Of a stretch of 64,000 bases of DNA, positions 41,777 to 50,957 are shown piece after piece. This DNA comes from Adlercreutzia mucosicola DSM 19490 (GTDB taxonomy: Bacteria > Actinomycetota > Coriobacteriia > Coriobacteriales > Eggerthellaceae). The DNA lies in assembly GCF_000422625.1 (NCBI RefSeq), contig NZ_AUGK01000003.1, positions 210,374-274,373 of the forward strand, written 5' to 3'. The notes below the pieces were generated by a model that was given only the letters and a program-made list of their open reading frames with translations, did not search any database and was not told the origin of the DNA. A program made the position numbers and the translations under genes. Each line of letters opens with the position of its first letter. The stretch's first letter is position 1.

Positions 41777-44700
41777 ATGAACCAGCAAGCATCCAAGGAC
41801 GCGGCGAGCACGAGCGCTCTTCAGAAGCCCCCGTACATGCAGAATCGCGAGCTGTCCTGGCTTGATTTCAACAAGCGCGTGCTTGATCAAGGCGCCGATC
41901 CCACGGTGCCCCTGCTCGAACGGTTGAACTTCATCTCCATTTTCTGGAGCAACCTCCAGGAGTTCTTCATGGTGCGCGTCGGCAGTCTGACCGACCTCTC
42001 GCTGCTGAAGAAGTCCATCATCGATCCGAAGTCGGGCATGACGCCGGCCCAGCAGCTGGATGCCATCTACGCGCGCTGCCACGAGCTGTACCCCTACTAC
42101 GAGGAAACCTTCGAGAACCTCACGGGGCTGCTCGCCAAGGAGGGCATTCACCAGGTGCGCAAGGACAAGCTCACCGACGAGCAGCTGGTCTTTTTGGACG
42201 ACTACATGCGCGACAACGTGCTGCCCTTCCTGTCGCCGCAGATCGTGAACGCGCGCCATCCCTTCCCGCACCTGGAGAACGGCGGCCTCTACATTATTGT
42301 GCGCCTGGACGAGCAGGCCCCGCCGAAGGTGAAGAAGACCAAGGAGGAGAAGGCCCGCGCCAAAGCCGAGAAGGCTGACAAGACGGAGAAAGCCGACAAA
42401 GCCGACAAAGCCGAGCGCAAGCAGTCGAAGAACCTCGGCGCCGAGGGCGTCACCCTGGGCATCATCCCCCTGCCGCGCCAGACCGACCGCGTCATCGCGC
42501 TGCCCGGCGAGGGTCTGTCCTACATGCTGGTGGAGCACGCCATCGAGATGTGGGTGCCCGAGATCTTCTCCATGTACACGGTGAAGCACACCAACATCAT
42601 CTGCGTCACGCGCAACGCCGACCTGGACGCCACCGAGGGCGCCGAGGAGCAGGGCGAGGACTACCGCGAGCACATGAAGCGCATCCTGAAGCGCCGCAGC
42701 CGCCTGGCCCCGGTGCGCCTGGAAAGCGAGCGGCCGCTGTCGCGCACGGTGAAGGGCCTGCTGCTGGACAAGCTGGAACTGGCCGAGCACCAGCTGTACG
42801 TGACCCGCGTGCCCCTGAACATGGGCTACACCTGGGGTCTGGCCGGCCGCCTTCCCGCGAAGAAGCGCGCCGAGCTGACCCAGGCGCCGTTCGCGCCCCA
42901 ATGGCCCGCGTGCCTCGACCGCAATCGCTCCCTCATCCAACAGGTGAGCGAGCGCGAAGTGCTGCTGTCCTACCCCTACCAGTCCATGGACGCCTTCGTG
43001 CAGCTGCTGCGCGAGGCGGCGATCGATCCGTCGGTCATCTCCATCAAGATCACCCTGTACCGCCTGGCCAGTCAGTCGCACCTGGCCGAGGCCCTCATCG
43101 CCGCCGCCGAGAACGGCAAGGACGTCACGGCCCTGTTCGAGCTGCGCGCCCGCTTCGACGAGTCCAACAACATCGAGTGGTCCCAGCGCTTCGAGGCGGC
43201 CGGCTGCCATGTCATCTACGGCTTCCGCAACTTCAAGGTGCATTCGAAGATCTGCACCATCACGCGCCAGACCGCCGACGGCCTGCAGCACATCACCCAG
43301 CTGGGCACCGGCAACTACAACGAGAAGACGGCGAAGCTCTACACCGACTTCTCGTTCATCACCACCGATCCGCGCATCGGCGCCGACGCGGCCGACTTCT
43401 TCCGCAACATGGCTCTGGAGAACACCTCGGACAACTACGACACGCTGTGGGTGGCGCCGCTGATGATCAAGCAGAACATCCTGCGCGGCATCGACGAGCA
43501 GATCGCCCGGGCGAAGGCCGGCGAGCCGGCGGGGCTGTTCTTCAAGACGAACTCCATCACCGACAAGGAAGTGATCGACAAGCTGGTGGAGGCGTCCCAG
43601 GCCGGTGTGGAAACGCACCTGTTCGTGCGCGGCATCTCCTGCATCCTGCCCGGCGTGCCCGGCTACACCGACCACGTGCACGAGGTGTCCATCGTGGGGC
43701 AGCTGCTGGAGCACAGCCGCATCTACGGCTTCGGCCCGCGCGAGAGCTGCACCATCTACCTGTCCAGCGCCGACCTCATGACGCGCAACATGGACAAGCG
43801 CATCGAGATCGCCTGGCCCATCCTGGATGACACCCTGCGCGAGCAGGTGCTGGGCTACCTGGACATCAGCTGGTCGGACACGGCGAAGCTGCGCGAGCTT
43901 CTGGCCGACGGCTCCTACACGCCCCTCGGTTATTTCGCGAAGCGCGACGAGGATGGCGATGTGGAGCTGTTCGATTCCCAGAAGTACCTCATCGCCGAGG
44001 CCCAGCGCATGCACCTGGCCGCCGCCGAGCTGGCCGCCAGCGAGGAAACCGTGAACGGCGAGGGCGCGCGTTACGTGTTCCCCCTGGGGAAGGTGGCCGC
44101 GACGACGCCTGAGCCGGCGGTCGTGGAGACCGAGGAAGAGTCCGAGTTCGTGGCATCGCTGACGGAAGAGGAGCGCGTGGACCGGCATCTGGCCCGGGCG
44201 GTGAAGGCCGCTGCCCTGGCCACCCAGGCCGAGCGCGCCGGGGCCGGCGACATGGTCGAGGTGGATCCGGAGATGTGGGCCGCCGTGGAGGCTGAGGTGA
44301 AGGCCATGCGCGATGCCGCCGCGGCCATGACCGCAGCGGCGGCGGCCACGGCGGAAAGCGTGCTGCAAGCGGTGACCCATCCCGAGCTGGCCATGGAGCT
44401 GCTGATGACCGAGACCCTGGAGGCCCAGGCGGCGCGCCCGGCGACCACGGCGCGGGAGGCGGGGGAGGAGCCGGCCGCGCCGGCGGTGCCCGCTGAGCCG
44501 AAGAAGGCTGCCGTGCCGGCTGCGGCCGCCGCGCCCGCGGCCGAGTCCGCGACACCTGCGGCTCCCAAGGGCATCGAAGAGGGGGAAGCGGTGTCGGCCC
44601 TGCAAGCCGCTTCGGGGGCCGCGGCCTCCGTGCAGCAGGGGGCTCCCGCCGCGCCCAAGAAGAAGGCCGCCCCCAAGGCCAAGCCCGCTGCGGCTCCCGC

Positions 44701-45178
44701 GCCCGCGCCCGCTCCGGCAGCGGCACCTGCCGCCGTGGCGAAGGCTGAGGCCGCCAAGACCGCGACGCCGACCGCCCAATCAACGGCACCTGCTACGGCG
44801 GTCAAGGCCACCCCGGCCGCCAAGCCTGCGGCGCCCGCGAAGGCCGTTGCCCCCGCGTCTGGCCCGACCGCCCCGGCACCGGCGACTTCCGCATCGGCCT
44901 CGCAGCCCGCGTTCGCCCCGGCCGCCCCGGCCTCCGTACCGGCGCCGGCAGCTCCGCAAGCCGCTTCCGCCTCGGCGCCGGCGACTTCAACGGCTTCCGC
45001 TCCAGCCTCCGCAGCATCGGCTCCCTCCGCCGAGCCCGCGCCGCGCGCTTCGGTGGCCACGTCGGCGCCCATTGCCGAGTCTGCAGCTGCCCCCACCTGC
45101 GAGATCGTCCCCGCCGAGGTGATCGACGCCAAGAAGGGCAACTTCCTCACGCGCCTGCTCAAGAAGCTCTTCGGCTAA
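41777..45178 (+). CDS. ppk1: Polyphosphate kinase 1 with long disordered C-terminal tail
   Basis: A 1133-residue protein, against about 690-750 for the family. ATG 41777 follows GGGAGGCGG. It makes polyphosphate from ATP. The core occupies ~20-755: NRELSWLDFNKRVLDQG, the phosphorylated His489 in FKVHSKICT, and His646 in LLEHSRIY (their spacing of 157 equals that of E. coli His435 and His592). A Lys/Glu-rich insertion lies at ~185-218. Beyond ~760 the protein becomes Ala/Pro-rich and disordered, and finishes with KKGNFLTRLLKKLFG, a cationic amphipathic helix. The tail is coded by very repetitive GC-rich DNA. A large hairpin follows. Confidence 0.97.
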   Translation: MNQQASKDAASTSALQKPPYMQNRELSWLDFNKRVLDQGADPTVPLLERLNFISIFWSNLQEFFMVRVGSLTDLSLLKKSIIDPKSGMTPAQQLDAIYARCHELYPYYEETFENLTGLLAKEGIHQVRKDKLTDEQLVFLDDYMRDNVLPFLSPQIVNARHPFPHLENGGLYIIVRLDEQAPPKVKKTKEEKARAKAEKADKTEKADKADKAERKQSKNLGAEGVTLGIIPLPRQTDRVIALPGEGLSYMLVEHAIEMWVPEIFSMYTVKHTNIICVTRNADLDATEGAEEQGEDYREHMKRILKRRSRLAPVRLESERPLSRTVKGLLLDKLELAEHQLYVTRVPLNMGYTWGLAGRLPAKKRAELTQAPFAPQWPACLDRNRSLIQQVSEREVLLSYPYQSMDAFVQLLREAAIDPSVISIKITLYRLASQSHLAEALIAAAENGKDVTALFELRARFDESNNIEWSQRFEAAGCHVIYGFRNFKVHSKICTITRQTADGLQHITQLGTGNYNEKTAKLYTDFSFITTDPRIGADAADFFRNMALENTSDNYDTLWVAPLMIKQNILRGIDEQIARAKAGEPAGLFFKTNSITDKEVIDKLVEASQAGVETHLFVRGISCILPGVPGYTDHVHEVSIVGQLLEHSRIYGFGPRESCTIYLSSADLMTRNMDKRIEIAWPILDDTLREQVLGYLDISWSDTAKLRELLADGSYTPLGYFAKRDEDGDVELFDSQKYLIAEAQRMHLAAAELAASEETVNGEGARYVFPLGKVAATTPEPAVVETEEESEFVASLTEEERVDRHLARAVKAAALATQAERAGAGDMVEVDPEMWAAVEAEVKAMRDAAAAMTAAAAATAESVLQAVTHPELAMELLMTETLEAQAARPATTAREAGEEPAAPAVPAEPKKAAVPAAAAAPAAESATPAAPKGIEEGEAVSALQAASGAAASVQQGAPAAPKKKAAPKAKPAAAPAPAPAPAAAPAAVAKAEAAKTATPTAQSTAPATAVKATPAAKPAAPAKAVAPASGPTAPAPATSASASQPAFAPAAPASVPAPAAPQAASASAPATSTASAPASAASAPSAEPAPRASVATSAPIAESAAAPTCEIVPAEVIDAKKGNFLTRLLKKLFG

Positions 45179-45186
45179 CATGTTGA

Positions 45187-45230
45187 AAGGCCCGATGGCC
45201 GGCTGCTTCGGCAGCCGGCCATCGGGCCTT
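45187..45230 (+). terminator. 20-bp perfect hairpin with UUCG loop after ppk1
   Basis: AAGGCCCGATGGCCGGCTGC (45187-45206) pairs perfectly with 45211-45230 around TTCG. No T-run follows, so it may stop polymerase weakly or protect the mRNA 3' end. Confidence 0.75.
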
Positions 45231-45330
45231 GAACGTCTAATGCTGGTGGTGTCAGCTCCGCCTCCTCTCGACGGCCTGCTTCGCTGCCCGACGGGAATCG
45301 GCAGAGCTGGCACCCAAGGGGAGGGTGATC

Positions 45331-47031
45331 CTAGGCTCCCAGTGCTTGGCCCGTCGCAACGGCGCGGCCGAGCAACGCTCCAAGCGTAAGGCAGCGTCCA
45401 TGGCTGAGGCCGGGAGCGCAGATGGGGTAGTCGTTGGCGAAGAAGTTTCCCATCACATTGCCCACGGCGTACAGGCCTTCGAGTGGTTCGTCCTCGGTGG
45501 ACAGCACCTGCATCTGGCTGTTCACACTCAACCCCGAAGCGATTACCAGCACCTTGGCGGTGAGCGCCGAGGCGTAGAAAGGTGCTTTGATGATGGGCTT
45601 CAGGTCGTCGGCGTTTTTGCCAAAATCCTCGTCGACACCGGCAGCCACAAGCTCGTTGTAACGGGTCACCGTGGCCTCAAGGGCGTCGCTGGGAACGCCC
45701 ATGACAGCGGCCAGCTCCGGCAGGGAGTCGGCCTTAACGGTGCTGCCGTTCTCAAGGCAGTACGAAACCACCTCGGCAGGACTCGGGGGATTTGCCGGGT
45801 CGGCATCGCCGGTGCCGAACATGGCCGTCAGCGGGCCGGCGGTATTGTTGTTGTAGTTGCTCAGGGCGGACATGGCTGGCATCTGGGTCTCGAAGTCGTC
45901 GTCGAAAATGCTCCACACCTTGTGGTCCTTGTTGGTGAGGTACATATTGGAAATGCCCGGTAACGTGGTGTTCTCGTTGCAGAAACGCATACCGCTCTCG
46001 TTTACCTTCAGATAAGAGGCGGTGCTCATGGCGCCTCCGCCGAAGATCGGGTGGATCATGGCGGCGTGAGCGCCGGGTTGAATGGCGCCTCCCACCCACA
46101 GTGCCATGTTGATGCCGTCGCCGGTGTTCGCTTCGGGCGCCGGATACACGTTTCCTTCGGCGCCGGCGGCCAGGGGGCACCACGCCTCCACCATCTCGGC
46201 ATTGTTCCCGTAGTCGCCAGTGGCCAGAATCACGCCTTTTGAGGCGACGATCTTCACGATGTTGCCGTCGGCGTCAGTGGCGAACACGGCGCTTACGCGA
46301 TCGCCATCCTTCTGAAGCTGCTCGGCCTTCGTGTTGTACATCACCTGACCGCCGGCTTCGAGACCGACTTTTTCCATGTGGCCGATGATGTCGCCCGGCC
46401 CCGTCATGCCCTCGCCAAAGGTATGATCGGTGGGGTAGGTTCGTGTGGTGAAGTCCTCTGCGTTGGCGGACGCGGAGGAACCAGCGCCAAGGGCAACCTC
46501 GCCGCCATCGGCGACGATCATGTCGATCAAGCGATCGAATACCTCGCCAGAGTGATCAGCCCAGAGCTTTATGAGAGAGCCGTCGGCCTTGTACCCCGAT
46601 GCTTTCACGAGATCGTTAATGAGCTGGCCCTTGTCGATCTCGACCCCGGCGGCTTTTTGCACCTTCGTTCCGATGGCCGCAAAATCGAGACCGCGGGCGC
46701 TGAAGGAGTCGCGCTTTTCGATGATAACAGTACGCGCGCCCTGCTCTGCGGCATGCATAAAGGCAGCCATGCCCGCCATGCCGGCTCCGATGATCACCAC
46801 ATCGGCGTCGATGGTTTCCGTGACGCTGGCCTCGTCGATGGGCTCGGGTGCGGTCTCCCAAGAATGGGCAGCCGCGCCGTTGCCGTTGCTTCCGGTTTGA
46901 GAAAGCGAGCCCGATGAGCTTTCGGATTGCGAGGAGCAGCCTGCCAAGGCGGTCGCGCCTGCGGCTGCGCCGAGGGCGGCGATGCCTTTAAGGAAGCTGC
47001 GGCGCTCCAAAGATGCGTTCTCGATTCCCAT
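45331..47031 (-). CDS. Tat-exported FAD-dependent fumarate-reductase-family flavoprotein
   Basis: A 566-residue protein. ATG 47031 lies five bases after AAGGAGG. The Tat signal is ERRSFLKGIAALGA and ends in ALAGCSSQ (lipobox). FAD binding is VVIIGAGMAGMAAFMHAAEQ (~78-97). The reductase cap region carries NTGDGINMALWVGGA and SGMRFCNENTT; the C-terminal FAD loop is LYAVGNVMGNFF. No haem or FMN_bind domain. Divergent from the LuxR gene at 47.3 kb, with a perfect palindrome between them. The module separates ppk1 from the polyphosphate:AMP phosphotransferase gene. Confidence 0.87.
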   Translation of the reverse strand: MGIENASLERRSFLKGIAALGAAAGATALAGCSSQSESSSGSLSQTGSNGNGAAAHSWETAPEPIDEASVTETIDADVVIIGAGMAGMAAFMHAAEQGARTVIIEKRDSFSARGLDFAAIGTKVQKAAGVEIDKGQLINDLVKASGYKADGSLIKLWADHSGEVFDRLIDMIVADGGEVALGAGSSASANAEDFTTRTYPTDHTFGEGMTGPGDIIGHMEKVGLEAGGQVMYNTKAEQLQKDGDRVSAVFATDADGNIVKIVASKGVILATGDYGNNAEMVEAWCPLAAGAEGNVYPAPEANTGDGINMALWVGGAIQPGAHAAMIHPIFGGGAMSTASYLKVNESGMRFCNENTTLPGISNMYLTNKDHKVWSIFDDDFETQMPAMSALSNYNNNTAGPLTAMFGTGDADPANPPSPAEVVSYCLENGSTVKADSLPELAAVMGVPSDALEATVTRYNELVAAGVDEDFGKNADDLKPIIKAPFYASALTAKVLVIASGLSVNSQMQVLSTEDEPLEGLYAVGNVMGNFFANDYPICAPGLSHGRCLTLGALLGRAVATGQALGA

Positions 47032-47182
47032 TCGTTCCTCCTTCTGGCGCACGCGGGATGCGGCGCCCCAGTGAGCCGCTGCCTCTTTTCGGAGAGGCAA
47101 GCGGAATGACAGTGCGTGGAAAAGCTTGCGCGATTTCAGCGACCACTGCATCCATGGAATCGCACGGAAACGGTTTTTCGTG

Positions 47183-47199
47183 TCACTGGTTTCCAGTGA
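47183..47199. promoter_or_regulatory. Perfect 17-bp palindrome in the divergent promoter region
   Basis: TCACTGGTTTCCAGTGA has two perfect 7-bp arms and a 3-base centre. It lies midway between the reductase start (47031) and the LuxR start (47300), with TTGACT immediately downstream. It is a candidate operator for the LuxR protein. Confidence 0.6.
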
Positions 47200-47299
47200 T
47201 TTGACTGGCGAGGGGCATTCTGGGTGGCCTATGACAAGCAATGCGGGCCGAGAGTGAAGTACAATCTGCGGTGTGAACGAGAAAGAGGGTCGGCGCGGA

Positions 47300-48742
47300 A
47301 TGAGAGATTATCGCAACAGCGCATTGCGCGTTTTGGGCATGGCCCTGACCCTGGCATGGGCCTTTTGCGCAGCGCCTCCTATTAGTGCAAATGGAACTTT
47401 CTGGGAAGGCGTCTCGGCGGGTGCTCAGATACTTATCCGCTTGAGCGCCGTGGGGCTTATACCCTGCATCGTCTGCATCCTCGCCCCTCGCTTGTTTGAC
47501 CGCAAGATGCTCATGTGGTCGATTTTGGGAGCTGCAGTGCTCTGGCTTGCCGGATGGCTGGGGAACATGGGCGTCTCTGCATCGGCCCCCGCGCCTCTTC
47601 TTGTGATACTCACATTTGTCAACGGCACGGGAACATCGTTTTTTCTGGTTTTCTGGGGACTGGCCTTGTGCCGTGGCGACGCTGAGCGTATCGAACGGGA
47701 TTTCGTGCTGATCCTTGTTCTGGTGGGCCTGATTGTCATGGTGGCGCTCGGCTCGCCGAAAGCGATTCTGGACGGAGTTCTTGCTGCCATCCCGGTGGCT
47801 GTTGCCGCTTCCGCTCTGATGGACGGCGTTGTTTTGCCGAACGACTCCCTGATTCGAAAGGGCGATGGGGAGGTTCGCGGCGAATGCGAAGAGGCGGCGC
47901 GGGTCACTCTCACGCCGCTGGTTTTGAGCGTTGCGTTTTCTATCACGATCGTCAGTTTTGTATGGTGCATGTTCTCGCTCAGGCATCAGGAACTTATGGT
48001 TTCCAAGGCGCTTCTCTTCGGTCTGGGCTTTATGATTTCGGGGTTGGCTATATGGCTGTTCGTTAAGTACTCGCCGAGCGTCGGCTTTGTGGCGGCGGCT
48101 CGCTGGGTCTTGCCGGTGATGGCTTGCGGCCTGCTGTTCAACGGCTCGGAGATTCCGGAGCTGTTGGTGGCAGCTTGCCTGATGCTGTCCGTCGCCCATG
48201 CGGCTTTTGAAATGATTTTGCGCATGCAGGTGATTTCCTTTGCCCGTAAAAACCAGGGTGACGAGCTTCTGTATGTGGGCTGGGGGTTTGCCGCCATCAT
48301 GGCGGGAGCGTTTTTGGGGCCGAGCATATACATGGTGGTAACCATGACGGTTGCCATCGATTCGCTGCACCTTACCTTGGTCGTGCTCGCCGTTCTCGTC
48401 GGGGCGAGCTCTCTTTTGCTGCTTGACGTCGAAACACGACTCGGCCGATCTCATTCCTTGAATTCTTATGAGAAAACGAGTCTTTCCGCAAACGACGAGA
48501 TAGCTGCCACGGCAGGTACCGCCGAGGCGGCTCAAGATATTACTGAACGTTATGGTCTGACGAATCGGGAGTGCGAAATACTCGGTATGCTTTTGCAGGG
48601 ACGCAGTCGCCCCTATATTCGAGACACGCTGTACGTGTCTATCAGCACGGTAGATACTCACGTGCGCCATATATACGCCAAGCTGGGGGTTCACAATAAG
48701 CAGGAGCTGATTGACCTGGCGCAGCAGCTGGGTGAAACATAG
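47300..48742 (+). CDS. LuxR-type regulator with multi-pass membrane domain
   Basis: A 480-residue protein. ATG 47300 was chosen; GTG 47273 is in frame but without RBS. About twelve hydrophobic segments run to residue ~385; a polar linker follows, then the HTH LTNRECEILGMLLQGRSRPY and ISTVDTHVRHIYAKLGVH. Codon use is noticeably less GC-biased than ppk1 and the phosphotransferase on either side. With the divergent reductase it looks like an inserted module. Confidence 0.87.
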   Translation: MRDYRNSALRVLGMALTLAWAFCAAPPISANGTFWEGVSAGAQILIRLSAVGLIPCIVCILAPRLFDRKMLMWSILGAAVLWLAGWLGNMGVSASAPAPLLVILTFVNGTGTSFFLVFWGLALCRGDAERIERDFVLILVLVGLIVMVALGSPKAILDGVLAAIPVAVAASALMDGVVLPNDSLIRKGDGEVRGECEEAARVTLTPLVLSVAFSITIVSFVWCMFSLRHQELMVSKALLFGLGFMISGLAIWLFVKYSPSVGFVAAARWVLPVMACGLLFNGSEIPELLVAACLMLSVAHAAFEMILRMQVISFARKNQGDELLYVGWGFAAIMAGAFLGPSIYMVVTMTVAIDSLHLTLVVLAVLVGASSLLLLDVETRLGRSHSLNSYEKTSLSANDEIAATAGTAEAAQDITERYGLTNRECEILGMLLQGRSRPYIRDTLYVSISTVDTHVRHIYAKLGVHNKQELIDLAQQLGET

Positions 48743-48835
48743 GAGCGTTTTGTGGCGCCCCAATGCGAGTCTGCTGGACTCCCGACCATGGTAGAATGGG
48801 AAAATCACGGGCTACCAGGGAAAAGAGGCGGTCGT

Positions 48836-50551
48836 ATGTTGGAGAAAGTCGATTTCTCTCAAAAGAAAATGAAGAAGGCCGCCTACAAGGAGCGGTGGGA
48901 TGCCCTGTTGGCGAAGCTCGTGGTGCTGCAGCAGCGGGCGCATAACGAGGGCGTGGGGCTTGTGGTGCTGTTCGAGGGCTGGAACGGCGCCGGCAAAGGC
49001 AGCCGTATCTCCGACCTCATGTACAACCTGGACGCGCGCTCCACGGGCGTTTACGTGGGGCTCGATCTGGACCCCGAGTCCGAGCGCGAGTTCGCCGGTC
49101 GCGAAATGGGCGTGACGGGCTATTACCCCATCATGCAGGATTTCTGGAAGGCCCTCGGCGAGCGCAATTCCATCACCTTCTACGATCGCGGTTGGTACTC
49201 GGCGGTTACCCAGCATATGCTGCACAACGCGCCGGCCAAGCTGCTGCTGCCCAAAGATGAAGAGCGCCACTACCTGGATTCCGTTCACGATTTCGAACGG
49301 CAGCTGGTGGCCGACGGCTACATCGTCGTGAAGTTCTTTGTGCATATGACCAAGGAGGCCCAGATCGATCGCCTGCGGCGATTGCACGACGATCCGGTGA
49401 CCCGCTGGCGCGTCACCGACAAGAAGCTGCACAGCCACCATGGCTACGAGGCGGCCTACGAGCTGTACGACCGTCTGCTCGAGCGCAGCGACTATCCCTT
49501 TGCCCCGTGGGTGCTGCTGAACGGCGAGGACCGCCGTCGCTCGAACATCACCATCGCCGAGACGCTGGTGGAGGCTTTGGAGCGCGGACTCAGCCAAAAA
49601 GAGGCCAACGATGCCCTGCGCAGCGCCTTCTCGGCGCGTCAGGCCGAGTTCGAGGCCTCGGTCGATGCTGCCGCCAGCACCATGATGGGCGATGCCGCCG
49701 CCGTGGAAGTGCGCCCCGGTCGCGGCATGCTGGCGGGCGCTGCCCTGGCCCGCGCCCGCGCCCAGGCCGCGGCAGCCCACGATCTGGCGCCGCGCTCGTC
49801 GCGCTTCGCCATCGTGGAGGACTATCCCCAGGTGGACATGATCGACCACAGCCTGGCTCTGGATCCTGTGCGCTATAAGAAAATGCTGCGGGCCCTGCAG
49901 GCGCGCCTATTCCGCTTAGAGAACATCATGTTCCAGAAGCGCGTGCCCCTCATTTTGATGTACGAGGGCTGGGATGCCGCCGGCAAGGGCGGAAACATCA
50001 AGCGCGTGGCTCAGGCCCTGGACGCCCGCGCCTACAACATCTACCCGTCGCCGGCGCCTACCAAGCCCGAGCTGGCCCATCCCTTCCTGTGGCGCTACTG
50101 GACGCGTCTGCCCAAGGCGGGGCACGTGGGCATGTACGATCGCAGCTGGTATGGCCGCGTGCTCGTGGAGCGCGTCGAGGGCTTCGCCACCCCCGAGGAG
50201 TGGGGCCGCGCCTACGACGAGATCAACGAGTTCGAGCACGACCTGGTGGATTGGGGTGCCATACTGCTGAAGTTCTGGGTGGACGTGAGCCCCGAAGAGC
50301 AGCTGCGCCGCTTTCAGGATCGCGAGACCGACCCGGCCAAGCAGTGGAAGATCACCGAGGACGACTGGCGCAATCGCGAGAAGTATCCCCAGTACAAGGC
50401 CGCCATCAACGACATGTTCCGCCTGACTTCCACCACCTTCGCCCCCTGGATCGTGCTGGAATCCGACGACAAGCGCTACGCTCGCATCAAAGCCCTGCGC
50501 ATCATCGTGGACGCCCTGGAGGAACGCCTCGGCGAAGACCACTTCCAATAG
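48836..50551 (+). CDS. pap: Polyphosphate:AMP phosphotransferase (two-domain PPK2)
   Basis: A 571-residue protein made of two PPK2 domains. Domain 1 has the P-loop FEGWNGAGKGSRISD (~42-56) and lid-like FYDRGWYSAV. Domain 2 has YEGWDAAGKGGNIKR (~378-392) and MYDRSWYGRVLVERVEG. Tandem PPK2 proteins of this size (Pap) phosphorylate AMP to ADP with polyphosphate. Domain 2 keeps all expected residues; domain 1 has the variant N-G in the P-loop, as in known two-domain forms where only one domain is active. ATG 48836 has AGAGGCGG upstream. It complements ppk1 for polyphosphate storage and use. Confidence 0.93.
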   Translation: MLEKVDFSQKKMKKAAYKERWDALLAKLVVLQQRAHNEGVGLVVLFEGWNGAGKGSRISDLMYNLDARSTGVYVGLDLDPESEREFAGREMGVTGYYPIMQDFWKALGERNSITFYDRGWYSAVTQHMLHNAPAKLLLPKDEERHYLDSVHDFERQLVADGYIVVKFFVHMTKEAQIDRLRRLHDDPVTRWRVTDKKLHSHHGYEAAYELYDRLLERSDYPFAPWVLLNGEDRRRSNITIAETLVEALERGLSQKEANDALRSAFSARQAEFEASVDAAASTMMGDAAAVEVRPGRGMLAGAALARARAQAAAAHDLAPRSSRFAIVEDYPQVDMIDHSLALDPVRYKKMLRALQARLFRLENIMFQKRVPLILMYEGWDAAGKGGNIKRVAQALDARAYNIYPSPAPTKPELAHPFLWRYWTRLPKAGHVGMYDRSWYGRVLVERVEGFATPEEWGRAYDEINEFEHDLVDWGAILLKFWVDVSPEEQLRRFQDRETDPAKQWKITEDDWRNREKYPQYKAAINDMFRLTSTTFAPWIVLESDDKRYARIKALRIIVDALEERLGEDHFQ

Positions 50552-50698
50552 CGAGTCGCCGCGGCGCGGTTGCGCCGACGTTGTGTCGTCGCTCCTTCGA
50601 GACGCCCCTTCCCGCGCCGTGTTTCGCCGTCGCCTTGCCTTCCGCGCAAGGGCGGGGTTCCGTCTACCGCGAGTGTGCGGCGGGGGTGGGGGTGCTGC

Positions 50699-50727
50699 TT
50701 GCGCAAACAGGGGGTTCGGGGTACTAT
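50699..50727 (+). promoter_or_regulatory. Promoter of the 38-residue membrane protein gene
   Basis: TTGCGC (50699-50704), a 17-base spacer and TACTAT (50722-50727) lie about 67 bases before the start codon. Confidence 0.55.
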
Positions 50728-50793
50728 GATCCCATCATGAGACAGGATATGGGGTGTGACATTTCTGCGCCTCTGCTATAGAAGGAGTCCCTT

Positions 50794-50910
50794 ATGGAAC
50801 TGTTCGGTATGCAAGTGCCCATCGAGGCAATCTGGGCGATCGTCGCCATCGTGGTCCTGGTCATTGTGGTGTTCATCGCCAAGGGCTTCATGGACGAGAT
50901 GAAGAAATAG
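50794..50910 (+). CDS. 38-residue single-span membrane protein
   Basis: ATG 50794 is preceded by GAAGGAGTCCCTT, a strong RBS. The product is MELFGMQVPIEAIWAIVAIV followed by more Val/Ile residues and a KGFMDEMKK tail: one transmembrane helix (~12-31) with a charged cytoplasmic end. A clean promoter and terminator frame it, so it is an independent, probably well expressed gene. No family recognised. Confidence 0.75.
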   Translation: MELFGMQVPIEAIWAIVAIVVLVIVVFIAKGFMDEMKK

Positions 50911-50916
50911 CACCCG

Positions 50917-50938
50917 GGCCCCTTCGGGGGCCTTTTTG
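50917..50938 (+). terminator. Terminator of the small membrane protein gene
   Basis: GGCCCC-TTCG-GGGGCC followed by TTTTTGTTTT, ending just before the sortase start region. Confidence 0.95.
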
Positions 50939-50957
50939 TTTTGAGCAAGGGGGTTCG

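Noticed and set aside
41624-44779. A 1051-codon minus-strand open frame opposite ppk1
   Set aside because: Low-complexity Arg/Gly/His/Leu product mirroring ppk1; the plus-strand frame has all catalytic motifs.
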